A stretch of 64,000 nucleotides of DNA from Rickettsiales bacterium (GTDB lineage Bacteria; Pseudomonadota; Alphaproteobacteria; G027485855): contig JAIXQD010000021.1 in NCBI GenBank assembly GCA_027485855.1, forward strand, positions 211,947 to 275,946, given 5' to 3'. The position numbers and the translations under genes are program-made. Under the pieces are notes generated by a model that was not told where the DNA came from, ran no database searches, and was given only the letters and a program-made list of their open reading frames with translations. This document shows, piece by piece, positions 16,972 to 24,773 of this stretch (positions are counted from its first letter, which is position 1; every line of letters starts with the position of its first letter).

Positions 16972-19900
16972 TTATCTTTCACGTTCATCGCGACCGCGCC
17001 CGCCGATATCTGGCGGCACATGACGCTGATTAGAAAGATCGGCCGCTTGCTTTGCAGCATCACTGGCTCTATCTGCTTCACGGCCAGAGCGCTCAGCGCC
17101 ACGCTCAGCTCTGCCGGCATCTTCACGCGTAGAGTCTGTCGATACATTGGGGTTGCTCGGAGTGCCCGCGCCCGCTGGCGAGGGCGTGCCCAAGCCACCC
17201 GTGCCGCCACCCGTGCCACCGCTGCCACCACCACCTGTGCCGCCCCCCATCAAACCCATCGCAGCGCCGCCAGCGCCACCACCACCGGTGCCACCGCCAC
17301 CGCCGCCAGTGGTGGGCATATCGGGGCTATCATTATTATTTGGGCCCCTGTTATTTGGTCCGCCGCCAGAGCCAGGTGGGGCATTACCGCCGCCAAAGCC
17401 AAGCATGGCCGGCACCGAGCGCCCCAAGCTGCTGACATCATTAATGGCCCCAGGCAGAGCCTTGGTGACAGCACCCAACTGACCACCCAACGTATTGGCA
17501 TACATAACGCCAGCAACGCTGTTGATATCATGCTGCGGGGCAATACTCTTGAGACTTTCGCCGCCAATCCACTTCATCGCGGCATCGGGAATGACCTCAA
17601 TCATATCAAGGCATTTCAACACCAGCCAGTAGCCGATAAATAAATAGAAGATCGAGTAAATAAAGCGCGTCAGCACATTGGTGTTAACGCCCGCTATGTG
17701 GCTATCCAAAACCACTGTTTCGTAAAACATGGTGAGAAAGCTCAGCACGGTATTGGCCGCTAAAATGGCTACCACCAAGCCCAAAATAGTCATGATGGGG
17801 CGCACAAAAGTCGAGAAAATCAGAAAATAGCCGCGCCGCGCATAATCACCCGGAATGCCACCGCCTTTGGGGTTGATATGCGCCAAGGCCAATAATGGCA
17901 AGCACACAACCGCCTCCATCACATTGACCACCCAGCTTAAAATACCAAAAATAAATTTGATAAAAGGCAGCAAGGGCAGCAAAAAGCCGACCAAGAGCGA
18001 CGCGGTTAAACCGACAATAATGATAAACCACAAGATAGATTTAACGAGGTTTTTAATCCCATCTGGCATAGAGGCCAATGCCGTGCTGGCCAGCGCCAAC
18101 CCAACACCCTGACGCACCGACACATCTTCAGACACTGCGCCAAGCCCAACAAAGCCCGCCCAGCGCGCCCAAAAATTAACGTCCGCACCCGCAGCAATGG
18201 CCATAAGGTTGATTGACCAATAAAATTTCTCCATGCCGATTTGCACAAATGAGCCAAACGCATCACCCGAGGAGAGCGTTAGCACATTGCTGTAAAAACT
18301 ATTCTCTAGCCATGCGCCAATACCGCCCGCTGTTGCACCAGGGGCGCCGGGCGCTGTGGCATTAGCCAGCTCTTTTTGCCAAAGGCCGGTTTTCATATCG
18401 TTTGTCGAGAGCGCCGTCACCACCGCTTGCATAGGGTCGCTCGGTGTTTCAGTTTCGCCGCGATCGGCAGGGTTGATGCCACTTGGCGCATCAACATTGA
18501 TAAAATTAAGACTGCTAATCACCGTTTTGGCAATGTCGGCCGCGGCATAACCATCGCCGACGAGTTGTGCCGTATCAGCGGGCTGCGGCGCGATATTGAC
18601 CACTTGCGTGAGCAAATTTTGCCGGCGCGATAAAATGTTAAAATAAGCACCTGCCTCAACCCAGCCTAGTTTTTTGTCACTATTCACCAACTGGTCTTCC
18701 GATACTGTGCCTTGTGCCGTGGCAAGCGGCTCAAAGTAAGTGCGGGCACGCAAAGCAATTTCGCGGTGATAGTCATCAATCAGCTGATAAAAATTAGTGG
18801 CCAAGCTTGCCGGCGGGCGCTGTCCGGCATTAGCAGAGTCGCTGGCAGGGTGGAAATAACTTGCCACAGTGGCACCGGCTTGAAACGCCTGCTGCAAATA
18901 TTGACTGGATGAGGCTTGCTGTATCGCATTAAAGCCGCGCAGGGTTTGCGCCAGTGTGTCATTGCCTGCACCTGCTGTGCTGATGTTATTCATCATCACC
19001 CGACCACAAATTGGCTGCGCGCCCTGCTCACGCACAACATAGGGCATAATCAGTGGCACCTGACCGGTATTGTCGGAGGCCAGACCCGGCGGCAACTGAC
19101 TTAAGCCCAGTTGATAAAGCTGCGGCGGCTCTATACCCGTCACTTGTGATTGATAAATGTGTGATTGATAACAAACGCCAATACGATAGGCCGCCAAAAA
19201 TGCCTCGCTCGAGCGCGGAATAGACGGCATGCTGATTTGTGTGGTTTGGTTACTGGCGGTGGTGAATTTATCCCAAGCATAGCTGGCAAAACCCGAGCCC
19301 CACTCGGCCACTTTTAAAATAACATACTGCCCCGAATTCAGCCCGCTGGTCATTGGCACTAAAAGGCCAATCGCCACAACCAGACGCAGCGGCCCCCAAA
19401 TTTGATCGGCTTCGCCAAAGGGTTTGCCCTTATGGGCGGTTTCAGCAATCATCACCACAAGATGATAAAGCAAAATAGCCGAGCCAATCACCAACATGCC
19501 AACGCTAAATGTGCGCAGCAATTCTTTGAGCGCTAACTGAATGGCATTACCAAACATGCCCAAATCATCGATGCGGGCAAATTCTGGACTAAGCGCAAAT
19601 AAATGTGACAACCAGCGCGAGCCACCATCTGTGGGGGCAGGCGTAAACATATCCGGTGAGGCGGGCGGGGTTTGCGCTTGCGCACTGCCTGCTAAAATAG
19701 AGGTTATCAATAAAACAAACACCAGCATAAAGCCCAAGCAAAGTGCGGTTAAAATACCTAAAGCCAAAAGCGGAAAAATCTGCTCATGGGTTTTGGGCGT
19801 AAAGCGCCAACCATCGAGCAGCACACCGAATAAACGTAACTGCGCTGTAGGACGGCTTTCTAAATAATCTTTTGGCAAAGCCCGAAAAGAAATCAGCACC

Positions 19901-20043
19901 AAAGCTAAGTTCAGCACCAGCATTTGCCAGGCTTCAAGAAAGCTGCGCACCGAACGGCCCAAGCCAAATTGTGGGATAAGGCCAAAAAATGACCGCTTGG
20001 GGCTTGGGGCTGAAGCGTTTGACTTGGGTGGTTCTGCGCTCAC
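16972..20043 (-). CDS. dotA: DotA/TraY-family type IVB secretion membrane protein
   Basis: A 1023-residue polytopic inner-membrane protein. The family core is visible: FGEADQIWGPLRLVVAIG, LLVPMTSGLNSGQYVILK and WGSGFASYAW (residues ~220-265), a long periplasmic loop, then membrane segments around 670-850. DotA is an essential Dot/Icm component and TraY its conjugative relative. Two features are odd. About 100 residues precede the hydrophobic segment that ends in SAQAQT, where DotA proteins normally start. The last 150 residues are a Gly/Pro/Asn-rich low-complexity tail ending in Arg/Asp/Glu residues. The gene stands alone, divergent from a TraX-like gene. Confidence 0.88.
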   Translation of the reverse strand: MSAEPPKSNASAPSPKRSFFGLIPQFGLGRSVRSFLEAWQMLVLNLALVLISFRALPKDYLESRPTAQLRLFGVLLDGWRFTPKTHEQIFPLLALGILTALCLGFMLVFVLLITSILAGSAQAQTPPASPDMFTPAPTDGGSRWLSHLFALSPEFARIDDLGMFGNAIQLALKELLRTFSVGMLVIGSAILLYHLVVMIAETAHKGKPFGEADQIWGPLRLVVAIGLLVPMTSGLNSGQYVILKVAEWGSGFASYAWDKFTTASNQTTQISMPSIPRSSEAFLAAYRIGVCYQSHIYQSQVTGIEPPQLYQLGLSQLPPGLASDNTGQVPLIMPYVVREQGAQPICGRVMMNNISTAGAGNDTLAQTLRGFNAIQQASSSQYLQQAFQAGATVASYFHPASDSANAGQRPPASLATNFYQLIDDYHREIALRARTYFEPLATAQGTVSEDQLVNSDKKLGWVEAGAYFNILSRRQNLLTQVVNIAPQPADTAQLVGDGYAAADIAKTVISSLNFINVDAPSGINPADRGETETPSDPMQAVVTALSTNDMKTGLWQKELANATAPGAPGATAGGIGAWLENSFYSNVLTLSSGDAFGSFVQIGMEKFYWSINLMAIAAGADVNFWARWAGFVGLGAVSEDVSVRQGVGLALASTALASMPDGIKNLVKSILWFIIIVGLTASLLVGFLLPLLPFIKFIFGILSWVVNVMEAVVCLPLLALAHINPKGGGIPGDYARRGYFLIFSTFVRPIMTILGLVVAILAANTVLSFLTMFYETVVLDSHIAGVNTNVLTRFIYSIFYLFIGYWLVLKCLDMIEVIPDAAMKWIGGESLKSIAPQHDINSVAGVMYANTLGGQLGAVTKALPGAINDVSSLGRSVPAMLGFGGGNAPPGSGGGPNNRGPNNNDSPDMPTTGGGGGGTGGGGAGGAAMGLMGGGTGGGGSGGTGGGTGGLGTPSPAGAGTPSNPNVSTDSTREDAGRAERGAERSGREADRASDAAKQAADLSNQRHVPPDIGGRGRDERER

Positions 20044-20133
20044 GCAATATCCTAATCTTTGTGCAAATGGCTATACATCAAAGGACGAATGTTAACAAAA
20101 CGGTATTAGTTGCACAATACTACTGTCATTTAA

Positions 20134-20919
20134 ATGGCAGATGGTCAAACAAGCAAAGATGAATTAAGTTTTGTTGTGTCCAACGCAAATACCACAAAAC
20201 TCGGCTTAACCCAGCATGATTGGCTGAAAACTTTGGCATTATTGCTAATGTTGGTCGATCATTTGGGCTTTTTTGTGTTTATGCAAGAGCCGTGGCTACG
20301 CGTTATTGGCCGTGGAGCCGCCCCCATATGGCTCTTTTTGCTGGGCTATTCATTGAGCCGTAAACTCGATGCTTGGCTGTGGATTTATGGCCTCGCACTT
20401 ATAGCCGTGTGGGGTAGTTTGGGCCTGCCTTTTGGGGCGCTAAATATTCTTTGGACGATTATTATAACAAGGCTGTTTATGCAGCTTTGGCTGAAATATG
20501 ACGGCCAGCTAAATTGGCGAATAGGCTTGTGGTTACTGGGTTTGGCCACCCTCATACAGCCCACCAATGATATTTTTGAATATGGCACGCTAGGCCCCAT
20601 TTTTGCCCTTAGTGGCTATTATGTGCGACAAAAACCACAGCAAATTAGCGGTGCGCTCATTTTGGCTTTTGCTTTATCGGCGCATTTTTGGCTGGCCGAA
20701 CAGGTTTTTGCCTTCAAAGATGCTCATCTTTATGGATTATTGCTGTTTTTAGGCATAATCGGGCTTGTGCTTTATAATTTTAAGGCGGGCGAGTGGCAGG
20801 TTAAAATGACTCAATCGCTTTATGGGCTGTTTAAAATGGGTGGGCGATATAGCGTGCATTTTTACTTCTGGCACCAGATGCCCTTGCTTTTATTGCTATT
20901 TTACACATTTAAATTATAG
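20134..20919 (+). CDS. TraX-family membrane protein
   Basis: A 261-residue protein with about eight membrane segments. The start WLKTLALLLMLVDHLG matches TraX (F-plasmid pilin acetylase) and acyltransferase-like relatives, with the DH pair in the first membrane helix. TraX acetylates the pilin N-terminus in F conjugation; here the target is unknown, though the neighbouring IcmD-like small proteins are candidates. It is divergent from dotA across a 90-base gap. TraX genes also occur outside conjugation systems, so the link is by location only. Confidence 0.82.
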   Translation: MADGQTSKDELSFVVSNANTTKLGLTQHDWLKTLALLLMLVDHLGFFVFMQEPWLRVIGRGAAPIWLFLLGYSLSRKLDAWLWIYGLALIAVWGSLGLPFGALNILWTIIITRLFMQLWLKYDGQLNWRIGLWLLGLATLIQPTNDIFEYGTLGPIFALSGYYVRQKPQQISGALILAFALSAHFWLAEQVFAFKDAHLYGLLLFLGIIGLVLYNFKAGEWQVKMTQSLYGLFKMGGRYSVHFYFWHQMPLLLLLFYTFKL

Positions 20920-21054
20920 GATTTTAAATCGCGGCTTGTTTGCTGCAAATTGTTGTGCATAATTAATAAACTATTCAGCACCACATGTTGAAATGGATAA
21001 AGGGCAACATATAATTGCCCCAAATATCCGATAGATTTTATTTATAGACAATGA

Positions 21055-22041
21055 ATGGATTGCATGCCGCTTAAAAAGTCGCCTTTGCTTTATAACAATA
21101 GCCACAAGTCAAAATGTGGCCTTGAAGATGTGTGGCTGCTCACCTTAAGCTTTTTAGCGCTTTTTGCTTTTCCTGACATTGCCTTTGCGCAAAGCGATAA
21201 TATCGGTAAGGCCGTAAAGCTGAGCGCCGATCAGATTGGCACCTTGGTCAATATCGTCAATATTATGGCTTATACGGCGGGCGCCATGATGTGTGCCGGC
21301 GCGCTCATGAAGCTAAAAAAACATGCTGAATCGCCGCAAAACTACCCGATGTCGGCGGCCTTATGGCGCCTTGGTGGCGCGGCATGCTTAATGGCGCTGC
21401 CTTGGGCGACAAGCTTTGTTGTGGAAACAGTTTTGGGTGGCAATGCCAGCAAAGGCGGCGTTACCGGCACACCAGGTAAAGTCACTGCCGCTGTTGCGGG
21501 CGAGGTGCCTGGGCTTGATGTTTTGCTGCAAAACTTTGTTGGCAATATACAGCAGCCTATTTTATGGCTGTTAGGCGTTGTTTGCTATTTGCTGGGCGCC
21601 ATCATGCTGATGCAGGGCATTTTGGCCATGTCAAAATTTGGCCAAGACCAAAAAGCCACTACCAACGCCATCATGACCAAAATGGTTTTTGCGGCGGTGC
21701 TTTTAGCGGCGCCACAAGCTTTTACCGCTATTACCGGCAGTATTTTTGGCGGCGGCAATTTGCCAACTAACCTAGTTTTATCTTATATGCCCAATAGCGG
21801 CGATGGGTCGAGCCAGTTTAATGCGGCGCTTGGGGCTGCACTTAATTTTATTCAGATTATTGGCTATATCGCCTTTGTGCGTGGTTGGTTTGTGCTGCGC
21901 AAAGCCATTGAGGGCGACGGGCAGGCCAGTAAAGCCGGCGGCATTACTCATATTGTGGGCGGCGCTTTGGCGGTTAATATTCATGCCACCTTAAATGCTG
22001 TGCAAAATACTTTGGGTGTTAATCTGGTGACTGTGACCTAG
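21055..22041 (+). CDS. IcmD-IcmC (DotP-DotE) fusion-like membrane protein
   Basis: A 328-residue membrane protein. After a hydrophobic leader ending AFA-Q, residues ~60-130 (LVNIVNIMAYTAGAMM, KLKKHAESPQ, LPWATSF) align with the two IcmD-like proteins encoded next. Residues ~160-328 look like IcmC: several membrane helices, then IIGYIAFVRGWFVLRKAIEG and GGITHIVGGALAVNIHATL, the IcmC hallmark. In Legionella these are separate inner-membrane proteins of the Dot/Icm channel. The start is 21055 or the in-frame ATG at 21064; neither has a clear ribosome site. The fusion reading is inferred from motif similarity. Confidence 0.8.
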   Translation: MDCMPLKKSPLLYNNSHKSKCGLEDVWLLTLSFLALFAFPDIAFAQSDNIGKAVKLSADQIGTLVNIVNIMAYTAGAMMCAGALMKLKKHAESPQNYPMSAALWRLGGAACLMALPWATSFVVETVLGGNASKGGVTGTPGKVTAAVAGEVPGLDVLLQNFVGNIQQPILWLLGVVCYLLGAIMLMQGILAMSKFGQDQKATTNAIMTKMVFAAVLLAAPQAFTAITGSIFGGGNLPTNLVLSYMPNSGDGSSQFNAALGAALNFIQIIGYIAFVRGWFVLRKAIEGDGQASKAGGITHIVGGALAVNIHATLNAVQNTLGVNLVTVT

Positions 22042-22138
22042 CTTATAAGTGTAAATTCTGTGGACGAAAATAAAGATTCTATTTATCATTGTGTTTTAGT
22101 ATAAGTTTCTGAAATAAGCTTTTGGACGGAGGGATCCT

Positions 22139-22522
22139 ATGAATATGTCAAAAACGACAGCACAAAATTACCTATTCGGCGCACTCGCAGCGGCTGTCGT
22201 ATTTGCCGCCATGCCGTCTGATGCTTTTGCCACTGTGACAAACCTTGCTGGCATGCAAAATCAGGTTAAAACTCAAGCTGGTGGTCTGACCAATATCGTT
22301 AGCATGGTTTGCTACACTGTTGGCACCATGCTTTCTGGCCTTGGCGTTTATAAGCTTAAAAAACACGCCGAGAATGCCGCGCAAGTGCCGCTTAACCAGC
22401 CACTCACTGCCCTTGGCGTTGGCGCTGGCTTGCTGAGCCTGCCATGGATTACCAGCTTTGCCACAAGCACTGTTGGTACAGGCACACAGAAAGCGGCCTT
22501 TACTAACTTCAACGCGTTCTAA
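22139..22522 (+). CDS. IcmD/DotP-like small membrane protein, copy 1
   Basis: A 127-residue protein with a signal peptide (LAAAVVFAAMPSDAFA) and two further membrane helices around the motif VYKLKKHAENAAQVPL, followed by LLSLPWITSF. This layout matches IcmD (DotP) of Dot/Icm systems and resembles a VirB2-like pilin in topology. GGAGGG lies 5 bases before the ATG, a strong ribosome site suggesting high expression. It is 97 bases after the IcmD-IcmC gene and 51 bases before its near-twin. Confidence 0.85.
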   Translation: MNMSKTTAQNYLFGALAAAVVFAAMPSDAFATVTNLAGMQNQVKTQAGGLTNIVSMVCYTVGTMLSGLGVYKLKKHAENAAQVPLNQPLTALGVGAGLLSLPWITSFATSTVGTGTQKAAFTNFNAF

Positions 22523-22573
22523 AGCTTAAAAAAAACCATCATCCATTTATTATAACCATAGGGAGACATACCA

Positions 22574-22948
22574 ATGAAACAACAAACGACTAACTACCTT
22601 TTCGGCGCACTTGCAGCGGCTGTCGTATTTGCCGCCATGCCGTCTGACGCTTTTGCTACTGTGGCAAACCTTGCTGGCATGGAAAATCAGGTTAAAAGCC
22701 AAGCCGGTGGTTTGACCAATATCGTCAGCATGGTATGCTACACTGTTGGCACCATGCTTTCGGGCCTTGGTGTTTATAAGCTTAAAAAACACGCAGAGAA
22801 CGCCGCGCAAGTGCCGCTTAACCAGCCGCTCACCGCCCTTGGCGTTGGCGCTGGCTTGCTGAGCCTGCCTTGGATTACCAGCTTTGCCACAAGCACTGTT
22901 GGTACAGGCACACAAAAAGCGGCCTTTACTAACTTCAACGCGTTCTAA
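22574..22948 (+). CDS. IcmD/DotP-like small membrane protein, copy 2
   Basis: A 124-residue near-twin of the preceding protein. Beyond the first few residues there are only three substitutions (T/A, Q/E and T/S near the mature N-terminus), and the last 85 residues are identical; the DNA differs mainly at third codon positions. AGGGAGA lies 8 bases before the ATG. Two retained copies suggest a dosage need, gene conversion, or a subunit present in many copies. The role as a Dot/Icm membrane component is inferred from the KLKKH / LPW motif and from context. Confidence 0.85.
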   Translation: MKQQTTNYLFGALAAAVVFAAMPSDAFATVANLAGMENQVKSQAGGLTNIVSMVCYTVGTMLSGLGVYKLKKHAENAAQVPLNQPLTALGVGAGLLSLPWITSFATSTVGTGTQKAAFTNFNAF

Positions 22949-22980
22949 ATTTTAATGCCTAAACCAAGCAGATTTTAGCT

Positions 22981-23724
22981 GTGAAGGCATTTTTAGATAT
23001 TGCTCTCGCCGTCAACCGTCCCGTTGACGGCGAGACTGTTTCTGGCGGGCCCTCAGGTCTTTTGGGGGCTGGCCTTTTGGGCGGCAATAAAGGCGCCAAG
23101 CGCAGCGAATGGCCCAAAATCAGGGCCGAGGTTTTGCGCCGCGATGATTTTAGTTGCCAGTTTTGTGGCTTCCGCTCGGAGCGCTATCAAAAAGTTATCC
23201 CGCTACCCGGCAGCAAAGCTATTTTACGCGCCGATAAATTAGTAACGGCCTGTATTTTTTGTGAGCAATGCTTTGATATTGAAAGCGTTGGCCAACATAA
23301 TGCGGGCGTTTTGCTATGGCTGCCTGAAATAACCCAAGCACAACTGCATCATATTGCGCGGGCTATTTATGTTGCCCGCATTGCCGATGAAACTGCACAA
23401 AGCAAAGCTGTGCGCGATGCGGCCACCACGGCCTTCGACCAGCTATTATCACGCCGCAGCGAGTGCAAACGCCGCCTGGGCACCGATGACCCGCTGGTGC
23501 TGGCCAGTGTGTTGCAAGAGGGGCTTGATGACAGCCAATATGTTGAGCGCAAAGCCAAGCTAGAAGGTGTGCGCTTGATGCCGCTGCCCAAACGCATGGT
23601 ACGCAGCAAAGAGGGCGAGAGCGACCAGTTCCCTGAAATTATCAGCTATTATGCCAGCCTTGAGGGCGCCTATGCCGCCTACCCCTTCGATAGCTGGGCC
23701 GAAGCCTTAAACACGGCCGCTTAA
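22981..23724 (+). CDS. icmJ: IcmJ/DotN type IVB coupling-complex protein
   Basis: A 247-residue protein with five conserved cysteines: C59-x2-C62 (SCQFCGF), then C91, C94 and C97 (TACIFCEQCF), followed by ESVG. This pattern is the hallmark of IcmJ (DotN), a zinc-binding partner of the DotL/DotM coupling complex that recruits effectors. LPEITQAQLHHI matches the following helix of the family. The start is a GTG 32 bases after IcmD copy 2, with only a weak ribosome site. A Gly/Ser-rich stretch at residues 20-40 replaces the usual N-terminus. It ends 6 bases from the convergent HPr gene. Confidence 0.88.
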   Translation: MKAFLDIALAVNRPVDGETVSGGPSGLLGAGLLGGNKGAKRSEWPKIRAEVLRRDDFSCQFCGFRSERYQKVIPLPGSKAILRADKLVTACIFCEQCFDIESVGQHNAGVLLWLPEITQAQLHHIARAIYVARIADETAQSKAVRDAATTAFDQLLSRRSECKRRLGTDDPLVLASVLQEGLDDSQYVERKAKLEGVRLMPLPKRMVRSKEGESDQFPEIISYYASLEGAYAAYPFDSWAEALNTAA

Positions 23725-23730
23725 AAAGTG

Positions 23731-24000
23731 CTATTCTGTTTCATCAAATTTATTGGCCACAAGATTATCGATAGCCACAAGTGCGGCCTCGGCATCAGGC
23801 CCTGTTGCTGAAAAGACCAGCTCGCTGCCAAAGGGCGCGGCTAAAGTAAGCACATCTAAAATTGACTGGGCTTCTACTTTTTGTCCGCCAAAACTAAGCC
23901 AGAGCTGCACGTTAAACTGCGCCACGCATTGCACCAATTTGCTGGCCGCGCGCGCATGTAAGCCGCGCTGATTAATAAGCCGCAAGCGCCGCTCTTGCAC
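23731..24000 (-). CDS. HPr phosphocarrier protein
   Basis: An 89-residue HPr of a regulatory PTS. H15 (RGLHARAASK) is the phosphate acceptor and S46 (QSILDVLTLAA) is conserved as the regulatory site targeted by HPr kinase. It starts with GTG immediately after the TAA stop of the EIIA gene, so it is translationally coupled. In alphaproteobacteria this incomplete PTS has no sugar permease and signals nitrogen or carbon status. It lies downstream of chvG as usual. Confidence 0.93.
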   Translation of the reverse strand: MQERRLRLINQRGLHARAASKLVQCVAQFNVQLWLSFGGQKVEAQSILDVLTLAAPFGSELVFSATGPDAEAALVAIDNLVANKFDETE

Positions 24001-24402
24001 TTAACTGCCTGTTTGCAGCAATTGCGAAGCAACATTCATGAAGCGCCGACCGGCATCACGCGCTTCTTCAACCGCCTCTGACAAAGGTTTTTGGCGCAAT
24101 TGCACCAGCTTAATCAGCATCGGCAAATTAACGCCAGCCACAACTTCAATGGCACCCGGCTGCATCAGTGAAATGGCTAAATTGCTGGGCGTGCCGCCAA
24201 ATAAATCGGTAATCAAGGCCACGCCCTGCCCGCCATCGCAGGCTTTAATGGCGTCCTCTACTTCATTGCGTTTTTGCTGCATGTCATCGCCCAATTGCAT
24301 ACTAACGGCATGCATTTGTGCTTGCGCACCCATAATTTGCGTGAGTGCGGCTAAAAATTCGCGCCCCAATTGACCATGTGTCACCAGAACAATACCAATC
24401 AT
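24001..24402 (-). CDS. PTS EIIA component, mannose-type
   Basis: A 133-residue EIIA(Man) protein. The phosphorylation site is H9 in VLVTHGQLG, and LITDLFGGTPSNLA is the family signature. It lacks any EIIB/EIIC permease partner here, which is typical of the alphaproteobacterial regulatory PTS. GGGGAGAG lies just before the ATG. HPr follows with no gap. The upstream neighbour is a flagellar-rod-like frame rather than the HPr kinase gene commonly found between chvG and this gene. Confidence 0.93.
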   Translation of the reverse strand: MIGIVLVTHGQLGREFLAALTQIMGAQAQMHAVSMQLGDDMQQKRNEVEDAIKACDGGQGVALITDLFGGTPSNLAISLMQPGAIEVVAGVNLPMLIKLVQLRQKPLSEAVEEARDAGRRFMNVASQLLQTGS

Positions 24403-24503
24403 TTTTGCTCTCCCCTACTTCATTCTACTGTTGGCATAACGGAAAGCAAGGACACTGGCAAGAGCAGCGCCCCAAAGCCGATAAGAATTATGCGATCATG
24501 GCC

Positions 24504-24740
24504 CTAAACTAAAATATCGAGCAAGCGCTGCTGCATATCTTTGGCCACTTCAGCCACTTTGATATTAGCCGAGAAACCGATTTGCGCTTGCTTAAGATCG
24601 ACCACATCTTGCACAAGATTGGCGGTTGAATTACCGGCACCCGCGGCCCCTGTTTGCGCAATATTGCCAGCGGCTTTCTCGGCGAGAGCCGTATTGATTG
24701 AAAGGCCGCGAAGGGCTGAAGAAAGTGCGCTATCAAGCAT
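24504..24740 (-). CDS. orphan flagellar rod/hook C-terminal-like small protein
   Basis: A 78-residue protein (84 if the GTG at 24758 is used). The N-terminus resembles the start of flagellar rod proteins (SALRGLSINTALAEKAAGNI). The C-terminus, LVQDVVDLKQAQIGFSANIK with AKDMQQRLLDI, resembles the Flg_bbr_C domain, with most of the middle missing. Orphan proteins of this type are common in alphaproteobacteria and their role is unclear. No other flagellar gene is nearby. It lies between chvG and the EIIA gene. No clear ribosome site is seen. Confidence 0.65.
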   Translation of the reverse strand: MLDSALSSALRGLSINTALAEKAAGNIAQTGAAGAGNSTANLVQDVVDLKQAQIGFSANIKVAEVAKDMQQRLLDILV

Positions 24741-24773
24741 AGCTACACTATAAAGCACAAAGCTTAACGGACG

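Noticed and set aside
17020..17643. A 207-codon plus-strand frame opposite the end of dotA
   Set aside because: It is the mirror of the low-complexity Gly-rich tail of DotA and shows no independent support.
22139..22948. Assembly duplication of a single IcmD gene
   Set aside because: The copies differ at many synonymous sites and in their N-termini and flanks, so they are distinct genes.
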